64,000 nt of DNA from assembly GCA_902602765.1 (NCBI GenBank), contig CACKSH010000005.1:58209-122208 (forward strand), read 5' to 3'. The DNA comes from Paracoccaceae bacterium (GTDB taxonomy: Bacteria > Pseudomonadota > Alphaproteobacteria > Rhodobacterales > Rhodobacteraceae). Shown here in pieces: positions 27,462 through 36,299 of this stretch; within the stretch, counting starts at the first letter, position 1, and every line of letters begins with the position of its first letter. Below the pieces are notes generated by a model. It saw only the letters and a program-made list of their open reading frames with translations, was not told the origin of the DNA and made no database searches. A program made the position numbers and the translations under genes.

Positions 27462-28217
27462 ATGGTAAAACCCCTTATGGCGCGAGCTACGGCTGTATGG
27501 TTGGTCGATAACACAACTTTATCATTCAAACAAATAGGTGACTTTGTGAGTATGCATGAACTCGAAATTCAGGGAATTGCAGATGGTGACGTAGCACTGG
27601 GTGTTAAAGGTTTTGACCCTGTTTCAAACAACCAATTGGATTTGGATGAAATAAAGAAGGGCGAGGGCGATCCTTTGCACAAGCTTAAATTGAAATTTAA
27701 CCCAGCGGCGGTTGGTGAAGAAAAGCGACGTGGCCCAAGGTATACCCCACTTTCAAAACGCCAGGATAGGCCAGCATCAATTTATTGGCTTGTCAAATTT
27801 CATCCTGAATTATCCGATGGACAAATAAGCAAATTGATAGGAACTACAAAGCCCACTATTCAGGCCATTCGAACCCGGACGCATTGGAATATTTCGAATA
27901 TTCAACCAATAGATCCTGTTGCTTTGGGTTTGTGTAAACAGTCTGAGCTAGACTCAGTTGTTCAAAAAGCCGCAGATAAAAAAGCCACCGCAGTTGATGT
28001 CATGAACGATGACGAACGAAAAAAATTAGTTAGTACTGAAAAATCTTTGGAGATGGATGTGAAAGAAAAAGTATTTAACCCAGCTGATAGTGTGGAAAGT
28101 TTTTCTATAGACAAGGATGGTGGCCAGGATCAAGCTGATGGAAGTCAGGATTATAGAGATGCAGATAGTTTCTTTAACTTGCCAGATGGAGAACCAGGGC
28201 CGGAAAAGGATAAATAA
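27462..28217 (+). CDS. TrcR-like (DUF1013) cell cycle transcriptional regulator
   Basis: A 251-residue protein matching DUF1013, the family of the TrcR cell-cycle regulator of Alphaproteobacteria. Conserved stretches are ARATAVWLVDNTTLSFKQIG, ADGDVALGVKGFDPVS and GPRYTPLSKRQDRPASIYWL. Following these is HPELSDGQISKLIGTTKPTI, a helix-turn-helix-like stretch at about 110-135. The C-terminal 80 residues are rich in acidic and polar residues and look disordered. A good AAGGAG ribosome site precedes the ATG. It is monocistronic and converges with recR, leaving 23 bases. Confidence 0.75.
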   Translation: MVKPLMARATAVWLVDNTTLSFKQIGDFVSMHELEIQGIADGDVALGVKGFDPVSNNQLDLDEIKKGEGDPLHKLKLKFNPAAVGEEKRRGPRYTPLSKRQDRPASIYWLVKFHPELSDGQISKLIGTTKPTIQAIRTRTHWNISNIQPIDPVALGLCKQSELDSVVQKAADKKATAVDVMNDDERKKLVSTEKSLEMDVKEKVFNPADSVESFSIDKDGGQDQADGSQDYRDADSFFNLPDGEPGPEKDK

Positions 28218-28240
28218 AATTTGTCCCAACCTTACAAGGT

Positions 28241-28840
28241 TTAAATTTTTCCTCTAGCATTTAAAGCTGCAGAGATAGTTCCTTCGTCCAAATAATCTAA
28301 CTCACCTCCCATCGGAACTCCCCTCGCAAGCGACGTGACTGAAACCTTGTTTTCGATTTGTTCAGCAATATAATGAGCTGTGGTTTGTCCTTCCAACGTA
28401 GCATTTAGAGCTAAAATTACTTCATGGACTTCCTCGGAATCGAGCCGCTTCATTAGTTTTGGAATTTTTAATTCGTTGGGCCCAATACCATCTAATGCAG
28501 ACAATGTTCCTCCAAGGACGTGGTATCGGCCGTTGTATACAGACGTTCGTTCCATTGCCCATAAATCTGAAACATCTTCAACAATGCAAATTTGCCCATT
28601 AATGCGCTTTTGATCTTCGCAAATCTCACACATCTCAGAAGTCCCAATATTACCACAATTTAGACACTCACGCGCTTGCTCAAAAACTTTAGCCATCTGT
28701 TTCGATAAGGGTTTAAATAAAGTACTTTTTTTGCGTATTAGGTGTAAAACAGCACGCCTGGCAGAGCGAGGACCTAATCCCGGCAATTTGGCGATAAGAT
28801 CGATCAAGATCTCAATTTCTTTTGTTCTAGAAGTTTTCAA
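28241..28840 (-). CDS. recR: Recombination protein RecR
   Basis: Works with RecO and RecF to load RecA at gaps and breaks. The 199-residue protein has the N-terminal helix-hairpin-helix region ([18 protein letters not shown], 18-35), a four-cysteine zinc finger (C59, C62, C71, C74), and a TOPRIM domain with [15 protein letters not shown] and a conserved [12 protein letters not shown]. It is the last gene of the dnaX-ybaB-recR operon, a conserved bacterial arrangement. Confidence 0.95.
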   Translation of the reverse strand: MKTSRTKEIEILIDLIAKLPGLGPRSARRAVLHLIRKKSTLFKPLSKQMAKVFEQARECLNCGNIGTSEMCEICEDQKRINGQICIVEDVSDLWAMERTSVYNGRYHVLGGTLSALDGIGPNELKIPKLMKRLDSEEVHEVILALNATLEGQTTAHYIAEQIENKVSVTSLARGVPMGGELDYLDEGTISAALNARGKI

Positions 28841-28877
28841 TGGTTTCCTGAGATTATAATCTGAAATTATATAAAAT

Positions 28878-29222
28878 CTAAAATGGTAACTTCATTCCAG
28901 CTGGGAGGCCCAATGCTTCAGTTATTTTTTCTAGTTCTTTTTTTGATCTATCAGAAGCTTTTGCTTGCGCGTCCTTAATTGCCGCCAGTATTAGATCTTC
29001 CACAATTTCTTTTTCATCCTTATTAAAAATGGAAGGATCAATTTCTAAACCGGTTAATTCACCCTTTGCTGTTGCCGTAGCTTTAACTAAACCAGCACCA
29101 GACTCACCTATCACCTCGATGTAAGCCAAATCTTCTTGCATACGTACCATTTTTTCTTGTGTTTCCTGGGCTGCTTTCATCATTTTGCCCATGTCTCCAA
29201 GTCCGCCTAGTCCTTTAAACAT
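28878..29222 (-). CDS. YbaB/EbfC family nucleoid-associated protein
   Basis: A 114-residue DNA-binding dimer family protein usually encoded between dnaX and recR. It opens [20 protein letters not shown], carries a coiled helix and the strand [18 protein letters not shown], and ends [11 protein letters not shown]. The frame is open from ATG 29252, but that start lies within the dnaX end. ATG 29222 is preceded by GAAAGG at the right distance and matches family N-termini, so it is chosen here. Confidence 0.92.
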   Translation of the reverse strand: MFKGLGGLGDMGKMMKAAQETQEKMVRMQEDLAYIEVIGESGAGLVKATATAKGELTGLEIDPSIFNKDEKEIVEDLILAAIKDAQAKASDRSKKELEKITEALGLPAGMKLPF

Positions 29223-29248
29223 CGTAAAACCTTTCAATAAATTTCGCT

Positions 29249-30997
29249 TCAATCTTCTTCAAATGGATCCCATTCACCATCAACCTCTTTCAGTGCTTGA
29301 ATAGCTGCCTCCTCCTCTAATTTTTTCCTTGAAATCACATTAACAATCCGAGCAGCAGGAAATTGAACTAGAGCTTCTTTAACAAAGGGGTGAGAGTAAG
29401 CCTCAGTTTCTAACTCTTTGGCATTTCTTTCCTTTTTTTCGATAATCGTTTGGGCTTCACCATCTTGGACAACGCTTACAGCCCAGCGGATCCCTGTCCA
29501 TTCTTTGAGTCTATTGCTCAACCGTTGAGCTAAATTTGCAGGAGCAAGATCGGTTGGTGTAAATTCTATGTATCCAGGCCGATAAGAAACTAAACGCAAT
29601 CCACTTTCAATATCTATTAGTAATTTAACATCTCTTTTTTGTTTAATTAATTCTAGTACATGGTCGAATTTCATATAATTAAATATTCCAACTTCTTCAT
29701 CTACAGCTGTAGCAATTTTCAAGTTGGAAGAATTATTATGTTTTGCTTTTGTTAATTCGTTAGTAGCCGAGCTGGTATCCAACGGCTTTTGTTGATTTTC
29801 AAAACTTTTTTCGTTTCTATTAGGCCGTAACTTACTCTCTATGATTTTAATTAGCTCGTCTGTCGGGGGTAAGTCAGCGGCATGTGTTAGCCTTATAATT
29901 ATCATTTCAGCAGCCATTATAGGGCTTGGGGCTATCGCAATTTCACCAAGAGATTTTACTAGCATTTGCCACATTCTTGTAAGTGCACGCATAGATAGCG
30001 TTTTTGAAAACTCAATTCCGCGCGTTCGCTCATCAGGCGTTATTGTAGGGTCTTCATTCATGTCAGGAGTAATTTTCGAAACCGATATCCAGTGTGTTAT
30101 TTCCGCTAGGTCTTTTAGAACTACAATTGGGTCTGCTCCATCTGAATATTGCGAATTCAGCTCAGTGAGGGCTGCTGCGGCATCGCCTTGCATTATCATT
30201 CTGAAAAGATCTAACACCCTTCCACGGTCAGCAATTCCAAGCATCGCTCTTACATGCTTCGCATCGCTACTGCCACCACCATGACTTATCGCTTGGTCGA
30301 GAAGGGATGTTGCATCTCTTGCAGAACCTTCTGCTGCTCTAGTTATCATGCGAAAAGCATCCTCTGAAAAATTTACCCCCTCAGATTTTGTGATTCTTTG
30401 AAGAAGTGCAATCATCTCTTCTGGCTCAATCCTTCTTAAGTCAAAGCGTTGACAGCGTGAAAGGACTGTAACAGGAACTTTACGGATTTCAGTGGTTGCG
30501 AAGATAAATTTTACGTGTTTTGGAGGTTCTTCAAGTGTCTTTAGCAGCGCATTGAATGCATTGTTTGATAACATGTGAACTTCGTCAATTATATATACCT
30601 TAAAGCGGCCAGAAGAGGCTTTATAGTAAATACTTTCAATTATTTCGCGGATGTCGTCCACCCCAGTTCGACTTGCCGCATCCATTTCTAAAACATCAAC
30701 ATGGTTTCCTTCAATTATCGCAGTACAATTCGAACATTTCCCACAGGGCTCTATAGTGGGTCCACCTTTTTGATCTAAACCTATGCAATTTAATCCTTTG
30801 GCAATAATTCTTGCAGTGGTTGTCTTCCCTGTGCCTCTTATGCCAGTTAGAATGAACGCTTGGGCAATCCTATCGGCTTCGAATGCGTTTTTTAGGGTCT
30901 GGACCATTGCTGCTTGCCCAACCAAGTCTTTAAATGTCTCTGGTCGATATTTTCGAGCAAGGACTTTGTATGAGTCATTTTCGTTTACGTTCATCAA
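29249..30997 (-). CDS. dnaX: DNA polymerase III subunit gamma/tau
   Basis: The clamp-loader ATPase that loads the sliding clamp at the replication fork. The 582-residue protein has Walker A GIRGTGKT (52-59), the zinc-binding cluster around CGKCSNC near residue 85, the DEVHMLS Walker B, and the SRC arginine-finger motif. A tau-type C-terminal region follows domain III (after about residue 375). At 29806-29811 a run of six A on the coding strand spans codons 396-397. A -1 slip there would reach a stop after two further codons and give a gamma-sized product of about 399 residues; this is inference. The gene heads the dnaX-ybaB-recR operon. Confidence 0.95.
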   Translation of the reverse strand: MMNVNENDSYKVLARKYRPETFKDLVGQAAMVQTLKNAFEADRIAQAFILTGIRGTGKTTTARIIAKGLNCIGLDQKGGPTIEPCGKCSNCTAIIEGNHVDVLEMDAASRTGVDDIREIIESIYYKASSGRFKVYIIDEVHMLSNNAFNALLKTLEEPPKHVKFIFATTEIRKVPVTVLSRCQRFDLRRIEPEEMIALLQRITKSEGVNFSEDAFRMITRAAEGSARDATSLLDQAISHGGGSSDAKHVRAMLGIADRGRVLDLFRMIMQGDAAAALTELNSQYSDGADPIVVLKDLAEITHWISVSKITPDMNEDPTITPDERTRGIEFSKTLSMRALTRMWQMLVKSLGEIAIAPSPIMAAEMIIIRLTHAADLPPTDELIKIIESKLRPNRNEKSFENQQKPLDTSSATNELTKAKHNNSSNLKIATAVDEEVGIFNYMKFDHVLELIKQKRDVKLLIDIESGLRLVSYRPGYIEFTPTDLAPANLAQRLSNRLKEWTGIRWAVSVVQDGEAQTIIEKKERNAKELETEAYSHPFVKEALVQFPAARIVNVISRKKLEEEAAIQALKEVDGEWDPFEED

Positions 30998-31093
30998 TAT
31001 TTACCTAGTAGACAAACCAAATATTTACTAGTCTTAGTATACTGTAATATTTATTATCCTAAATGGTAAATTGAAATAGAGATATCAAAATTA

Positions 31094-31573
31094 GTGTTTG
31101 AGATAGTTAAAATCGAGATAGAAACTGGTTTCGTTGGCTTGTGTCCAATGCCAGGAAAGTTTTCCTCATTTGATGAGGATTTTTTACAATTGGTAAACGA
31201 ATTGCCCCAAGTGATTGTTACATGTGCAACCCAACATGAGATGATGGCCTGTTCAGCCACTCGGCTCCCCGAAAAATTAAATAATTCAGAAATAAAGTGG
31301 TTTCACATCGACGTAGATGACTTTCAAATACCGGATGAATTCAGCGAAGAGATATGGAATTCTCTCTTACCAATTTTAAAAGAAACGATTTTTGGTGGTG
31401 GAGGTGTAATTTTAAATTGCGTGGGTGGTTGTGGTAGATCTGGAATGTTTTTGATGCGGCTACTTCTTGAACTGGGTTGGAGCCGTCATGGTGCTCTCGA
31501 GCGTTTAAGAAAAGTTCGACCTTGCGCAATTGAAACCGACCAGCAATTGTCTTGGGCTTTCGGAAACGGTTAA
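31094..31573 (+). CDS. Protein tyrosine/dual-specificity phosphatase-like protein (CX5R)
   Basis: A 159-residue protein with a phosphatase P-loop, LNCVGGCGRSG (C109 to R115, CX5R). The residue before the cysteine is asparagine (N108) where most such enzymes have histidine. A region with acidic residues D74-D76 and D81 (HIDVDDFQIPD) could supply the general acid. It resembles the CDKN3-like/PTP fold group often found in Rhodobacterales near dnaX. The start is GTG 31094 with little ribosome-site support. It is separated from SRP RNA by about 35 bases, with opposite strand orientation. Its substrate is unknown. Confidence 0.6.
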   Translation: MFEIVKIEIETGFVGLCPMPGKFSSFDEDFLQLVNELPQVIVTCATQHEMMACSATRLPEKLNNSEIKWFHIDVDDFQIPDEFSEEIWNSLLPILKETIFGGGGVILNCVGGCGRSGMFLMRLLLELGWSRHGALERLRKVRPCAIETDQQLSWAFGNG

Positions 31574-31608
31574 AAAATTAAATTAGAGTTTATCGAAGAA
31601 TGTATATT

Positions 31609-31706
31609 GGTGAGAGATTGACGACGACCCGAATAAAACTCGTTACGGCTGCTTCCTTCCGGACCTGACCGGGTTGGCGAGGTACACGCCCGCATCAATC
31701 CCTCAG
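31609..31706 (-). ncRNA. ffs: Signal recognition particle 4.5S-type RNA
   Basis: The minus strand carries the near-invariant SRP RNA apical domain: CCCGGTCAGGTCCGGAAGGA followed by AGCAGCCGTAACGAG (about 31635-31672), with its GGAA tetraloop and asymmetric internal loop. The ends GAGGGATTGA (about 31704-31695) and TCAATCTCTC (about 31621-31612) pair to close the long hairpin. The size is about 95 nt, the small bacterial form without Alu domain. A well-spaced promoter lies just upstream. Confidence 0.93.
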
Positions 31707-31710
31707 AATA

Positions 31711-31739
31711 TATTTAAATGCTTTGATGTATACATGCAA
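31711..31739 (-). promoter_or_regulatory. Candidate sigma-70-type promoter for SRP RNA
   Basis: On the minus strand a TTGCAT -35 element (31739-31734) and a TAAATA -10 element (31716-31711) are separated by exactly 17 bases. The predicted start falls about five to eight bases downstream, at the 5' end of the SRP RNA hairpin. The agreement of spacing and RNA end supports it, though the -35 is not perfect. Confidence 0.55.
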
Positions 31740-31799
31740 GTTGACTTTACTAATTTTGATTTTTAGGGGTTATTTTGGAATTTTTGGGGATAATCAATT

Positions 31800-32753
31800 T
31801 TGAAAAATGCCGAAACAGTTACTTTTGGGGGGTCCAGCTTAAATCGAGCTAGTGAACTTCGTGGCTCTGATAAAGCCATACCTCGTGACGGGGACTTATT
31901 TATAATCCATTGGCGTGGTAAATTTGCAGTTGACTTGAAAAATTCCTTTGAGATCGCACTTTTGCGATATCCAAATAAGATTATTCTAGATGAAAAAATA
32001 CTTTTTCTTGGTAAAGAAAATGATGTTGCATATTTTGCTACAGATATATCTGAGTGGGAGCCAACGGGCCAGGACGAAATAGATGGATCGCTTTTTGACA
32101 GGACTCAACAGTTCCACGAATTTCTTGGTGAACATCTTCCGTTTTGGGAGCTAAGAAGATTTATGCACTTAGTTTCAAGCAGGTCTGCTGAGTTAGCTGC
32201 AACTGCAAAATCTCTATTTCACTGGCAAAATACTTCTCGCTTCTGTTCTAAATGTGGACACGAAGTTTCAATAACTGCTTCTGGTTGGCAAATTAATTGT
32301 AAAAGTTGTGGCAGTTCCACCTTCCCACGCATTGACCCTGTTGTTATCATGCTAATTACAGACGGTCCCCGAGTCTTATTGGGTCGGTCTATTGGATGGC
32401 CAAATGGCATGTACTCTTTACTAGCTGGATTTATGGAACCTGGAGAAACTTTGGAATCGTCAGTGCGGCGGGAGACTTTTGAAGAGTCTGGGATTAAAGT
32501 GGGCAGTGTAAAATATCTCGCTTCGCAACCCTGGTCTTTTCCAACCTCTTTAATGTTTGGGTGTTATGGGGAAGCGGAGTCGTCGGAGATCATAATTGAT
32601 TACTGCGAAATGGAAGATATTAAATGGGTGAATAAACGAGATCTTCATATGGCAATGGCAGGCTTAGAAGATCTCTTTACACCAGCAAGACCTGGTTCGA
32701 TTGCTCATTTCCTACTCTTACATTGGCTAGCTGACACATTGGACGAAAAATAA
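31800..32753 (+). CDS. nudC: NADH pyrophosphatase (NudC-type Nudix hydrolase)
   Basis: Hydrolyses NADH and related dinucleotides, and in characterised relatives removes NAD caps from RNA. The 317-residue protein has an N-terminal domain, a four-cysteine zinc ribbon (CSKCG near 151 and CKSCG near 169), and a Nudix box in GFMEPGETLESSVRRE plus TFEESGI (G-x5-E-x7-RE-x2-EE-x-G). After the box comes SQPWSFPTSLM, matching the SQPWPFPxS motif of NudC. The start is TTG 31800; the nearby ATG is out of frame. Confidence 0.9.
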   Translation: MKNAETVTFGGSSLNRASELRGSDKAIPRDGDLFIIHWRGKFAVDLKNSFEIALLRYPNKIILDEKILFLGKENDVAYFATDISEWEPTGQDEIDGSLFDRTQQFHEFLGEHLPFWELRRFMHLVSSRSAELAATAKSLFHWQNTSRFCSKCGHEVSITASGWQINCKSCGSSTFPRIDPVVIMLITDGPRVLLGRSIGWPNGMYSLLAGFMEPGETLESSVRRETFEESGIKVGSVKYLASQPWSFPTSLMFGCYGEAESSEIIIDYCEMEDIKWVNKRDLHMAMAGLEDLFTPARPGSIAHFLLLHWLADTLDEK

Positions 32754-32805
32754 TTCTTTTAAAGCAATGCAAAGGTGGCTCTCTCATGAATTATAAAGTT
32801 TCATT

Positions 32806-33636
32806 TTAAACACGCTTAGAACTAGCTGGATAGACTCCAAGAATGCTTATGGATTGAGTGAAATAAGATAACTCATCCATCGCGAGTTTGACATTATTAT
32901 CATCAGGATGCCCCTCTATATCTGCGTAAAATTGCGTAGCAGAGAAGGACCCGCCCACCATGTAACTTTCCAATTTTGTCATATTAACGCCGTTAGTGGC
33001 AAAGCCACCCATCGCTTTATACAAAGCAGCTGGAATATTTCTCACCTGAAAAATGAATGTTGTCATCATTTTTGTATCACCACGTCTGGTGTTATCAGGG
33101 CGAGATGACATTAAGAGGAACCGTGTGGTGTTGTGGTCTGAGTTTTCGATGTTTTCTGCGAGTACTTTCAGATCATAGATTTCTGCAGCCAACTTACTCG
33201 CCAAAACGCCAACGCCTTTAGTTTTTGATTCTTTCAGTGCTGCAGCCGCACCGGCGCTATCCACTGCCCGAATCCCACTAATATTGTTTTCCTCCAAAAA
33301 CGCAGATGCTTGCGGAAGTAAAACCAAATGTGCCTCCGCCGACTTAATATCTTCAAGCCGTTCCCCGGGTAAGCTTAATAAGTTTATTTTTACTCGTGTA
33401 AAGACTTCGTCAATTATATGAAGGCCGGACCCTGGGAGTAATCGGTGTATATCTGCAACTCTCCCATAGGTGGTATTCTCTACTGGTAGCATGGCTAAAT
33501 CCGCTACTCTACTATTTACCGCACTTATAACTTCCTCAAACGATTTACATGGTAACGCCTTATAATTTGGCCGCGCTGACAAACACGCTTCGTGAGAGTA
33601 GGCTCCAAGTTCACCCTGAAATGCTATGGTTTTCAT
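32806..33636 (-). CDS. pheA: Prephenate dehydratase
   Basis: Converts prephenate to phenylpyruvate in phenylalanine synthesis. The 276-residue protein has the PDT domain (FQGELGAYSHEA at the start, PVENTTYGRVADI, catalytic TTRFLLM near residue 168) and a C-terminal ACT domain (about 190-272). The ACT segment reads KLESYMVGGSFSATQFYADIEGH where the enteric enzyme has ESRP, a variant that I associate with alphaproteobacterial enzymes. There is no fused chorismate mutase. The gene is monocistronic and divergent from the cytochrome gene. Confidence 0.93.
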   Translation of the reverse strand: MKTIAFQGELGAYSHEACLSARPNYKALPCKSFEEVISAVNSRVADLAMLPVENTTYGRVADIHRLLPGSGLHIIDEVFTRVKINLLSLPGERLEDIKSAEAHLVLLPQASAFLEENNISGIRAVDSAGAAAALKESKTKGVGVLASKLAAEIYDLKVLAENIENSDHNTTRFLLMSSRPDNTRRGDTKMMTTFIFQVRNIPAALYKAMGGFATNGVNMTKLESYMVGGSFSATQFYADIEGHPDDNNVKLAMDELSYFTQSISILGVYPASSKRV

Positions 33637-33748
33637 AATTCACCCCAAAAATTTGCCCTAAAGGGCGTTTCGTCGCGGATCAACACCTTGCATAACCTGT
33701 ATTGATAAGGATAGAAAGCTTTTAACCATCATATATGGACTATGTGTT

Positions 33749-34273
33749 ATGCTTGATACAATGACCTTCACAAAATTAATTGGAAGCTTTTGTGGTGCTC
33801 TTTTAATATATTTACTTGGAGATTGGGCTGCTGAAAGCTTCTACCACGTTGGCAGTCATGGGCACGGAGAAAAACATGCTTATGGTTACGCGATTGAAGT
33901 GGAAGAGGAAGAAGAAATAGTTGATGAACCTGAAGATGAGATCGACTTTGCTTCTCTCATGGCAGTGGCTGACGTGGATAAAGGTCTGAAGGTTTGGGGT
34001 AAATGCAAAGCATGTCACAAGCTTGAAGATGGAGCCAACGCGACGGGCCCTCATCTTTATTCAATTGTTGACCGGGAAGTGGCCTCTGTAAGCGGGTATA
34101 ATTACTCTGGTGCTCTCGTAAAAGTTGCAGAAGTTTGGGATACTGATAGCCTGAATGAATTTTTGGAGAATCCAAAAACGTATGCTCCAGGAACTAAAAT
34201 GGGTTTTGCAGGGCTTAAAAAGCCTAATGATCGCGCAAACTTAATCGCATATTTAGACAGTGTTGGTGAGTAA
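33749..34273 (+). CDS. Membrane-anchored class I cytochrome c (CycM-like)
   Basis: A 174-residue electron carrier. An uncleaved N-terminal membrane anchor (about 8-28) leads to an acidic linker (IEVEEEEEIVDEPEDE) and a periplasmic class I cytochrome c with heme motif CKACH (86-90). The distal methionine ligand is in GTKMGFAG near 150. Membrane-bound cytochromes of this kind connect the bc1 complex to terminal oxidases in Rhodobacterales. It is transcribed alone between pheA and the yej operon. Confidence 0.88.
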   Translation: MLDTMTFTKLIGSFCGALLIYLLGDWAAESFYHVGSHGHGEKHAYGYAIEVEEEEEIVDEPEDEIDFASLMAVADVDKGLKVWGKCKACHKLEDGANATGPHLYSIVDREVASVSGYNYSGALVKVAEVWDTDSLNEFLENPKTYAPGTKMGFAGLKKPNDRANLIAYLDSVGE

Positions 34274-34397
34274 AACTGACGATTTCGGTATATTCCCAAT
34301 TGGCTTTTAACTTGTCTTACTGTTAAATAAAAATCACCTTGGGTATGGTCAAAGACCGCCTCAATCTTACATATGGGGTCGAAGGGGGTGTGTTATT

Positions 34398-36290
34398 ATG
34401 GAATCGTTGCAAAATAAGTTTATGATTAAAGATGTAAAGCGAGTGGTCGCGTTCTTCTATTTGGTTTTTAGTATTTCATTTATAGCAAGTGGAACTTTAC
34501 TGAAAGCAGAACAGGAAACTCTTAAAACGCATGGCTTTAACTTTTTTGGCGAATTAAAATATCCGCCTGATTTTAAACATTTAGACTATGTAAACCCAAA
34601 TGCGCCAAAGGGTGGAGAAATATCAATCTGGGGATTTGGTACTTTTGACTCGATGAACCCCTATTCCAGAAAGGGACGAGCAGCGTCTTTGTCATCGGCT
34701 CCATTTGAATCTCTACTGGTTGAGACGGGCGATGAAATAGGTTCATCATATGGTTTGCTTGCTGAGAGCATTGAATACCCAGCAGATCAAAAATGGGTAA
34801 TTTTTAGGCTCCGCAAGGAGGCAAAGTTCTCTGATTCAACCCCGCTTACCGCTGATGACGTTGCCTTTACTTACAGACTTTTTTTGGAACAAGGTTTGCC
34901 CAGTTACAGGGCTGTTCTGGCCGACATAGTACAAGACGTCGAGGTTCTGGGGCCGTATGCTATTAAATATATCTTCACAGAAAAAGCATCTAAACGAGAT
35001 GCCATACCAATTGTCGGCGGTTTGCCGGTGAAATCGCAGGCTTGGTTTGAAAAAAATCAGGCCCGGCTCGATGAGTCCCGAATGGAGCCGGCAATTGGTT
35101 CAGGCCCATATGTACTGGATGGCTTTGAAATAAATCGATGGGTAAAATACAGAAGAAACCCTAATTACTGGGGTGCGAGCCTGCCAATCAATATGGGCCG
35201 CTCAAATTTCGATGAGATTAGAATTGAATATTTTGCGGACACTAATGCGGCATTTGAGGCTTTTAAATCTGGAGAGTATACAATGCGGGTTGAAAACTCA
35301 TCTAAAAGTTGGGCCACAGCTTACGACTTCCCTGCGTTAACTGATGGACATGTAGTAAAAAAATTGATGCCAGACGGCGGTATTGCGAATGGACAAAGCT
35401 TTGTCATGAACCTACGTAGAGAAAAGTTTTCTGACATTCGAGTGCGTCAGGCATTATCTTATTTATTCAATTTTGAATGGTCCCGAGAGTCTCTTTTTTA
35501 TGGGCAATACGCGAGAATTAATTCGTTTTGGGAAAATTCAGATTTAGCAGCTACTGGGATGCCGTCTGCGGAAGAAATGGTGCTTTTATCACCTTTGGAG
35601 GGTGATTTGCCTGCTGGAGTGTTGACAAAGGTTGCAGTGATGGCTCCGGTGTCTGGAGCAAAACCGATGGATCGTGCTAATTTGCGTAAAGCAAATGCTT
35701 TACTGGACGAGGCTGGTTGGCCTGTTGGTGATGATGGTTTGCGAAGAAATGCTAATGGCAATACTTTAAAAATTGAAATAATTGAGGACAGTGCAGCATT
35801 TGATAGGATAGTCTTACCATTTGTTGAAAACATGAAAGCAGCTGGTATTGAGGCAGAATACGATAGAATAGACCCTGCTCAGTATACAGATAGGACCCGT
35901 AATTATGACTTTGATATAATAACTGATCAGTTTCCAATGTCATATGAACCTTCCTCAGGACTGAAACAATACTTTGGTTCTGAAACGGCTGATGATTCTG
36001 TTTTTAATTCAATGGGCTTGAAATCTCCTGCTGTCGATGCGCTCATAGAGCAAGTAGTTGCAGCGGAAAACAAAAGTGATTTAAAAGTGGCAGTCAATGC
36101 TCTTGATCGTACACTCAGAGCATACAATTTTTGGATACCGCAGTGGTATAATGATCAGCATCGCGTAGCATACTGGGATATGTATGAGCACCCAGATGAA
36201 ATTGCGCCGTATGATTTGGGTTATTTAGATTATTGGTGGTATAACGAGGATAAAGCAAGTGCATTAAAAGATGCTGGTTTTCTCCGCTAA
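34398..36290 (+). CDS. yejA: Extracellular solute-binding protein family 5 (YejA-like)
   Basis: The periplasmic receptor of an oligopeptide-type ABC importer; the family includes the microcin C receptor YejA. The 630-residue protein starts with a signal peptide (VVAFFYLVFSISFIASGTLLKA) and continues with LDYVNPNAPKGGEISIWGFGTFDSMNPY and the SBP_bac_5 fold. GAAGGGGGTG precedes ATG 34398 with good spacing. It heads a four-gene operon with spacing of 9, 3 and -4 bases. Confidence 0.88.
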   Translation: MESLQNKFMIKDVKRVVAFFYLVFSISFIASGTLLKAEQETLKTHGFNFFGELKYPPDFKHLDYVNPNAPKGGEISIWGFGTFDSMNPYSRKGRAASLSSAPFESLLVETGDEIGSSYGLLAESIEYPADQKWVIFRLRKEAKFSDSTPLTADDVAFTYRLFLEQGLPSYRAVLADIVQDVEVLGPYAIKYIFTEKASKRDAIPIVGGLPVKSQAWFEKNQARLDESRMEPAIGSGPYVLDGFEINRWVKYRRNPNYWGASLPINMGRSNFDEIRIEYFADTNAAFEAFKSGEYTMRVENSSKSWATAYDFPALTDGHVVKKLMPDGGIANGQSFVMNLRREKFSDIRVRQALSYLFNFEWSRESLFYGQYARINSFWENSDLAATGMPSAEEMVLLSPLEGDLPAGVLTKVAVMAPVSGAKPMDRANLRKANALLDEAGWPVGDDGLRRNANGNTLKIEIIEDSAAFDRIVLPFVENMKAAGIEAEYDRIDPAQYTDRTRNYDFDIITDQFPMSYEPSSGLKQYFGSETADDSVFNSMGLKSPAVDALIEQVVAAENKSDLKVAVNALDRTLRAYNFWIPQWYNDQHRVAYWDMYEHPDEIAPYDLGYLDYWWYNEDKASALKDAGFLR

Positions 36291-36299
36291 TAAAGAAAG

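Noticed and set aside
33655..33666. GCCC-TAAA-GGGC small hairpin upstream of pheA
   Set aside because: A four-base-pair stem in a divergent promoter region, without a T tail or conserved spacing.
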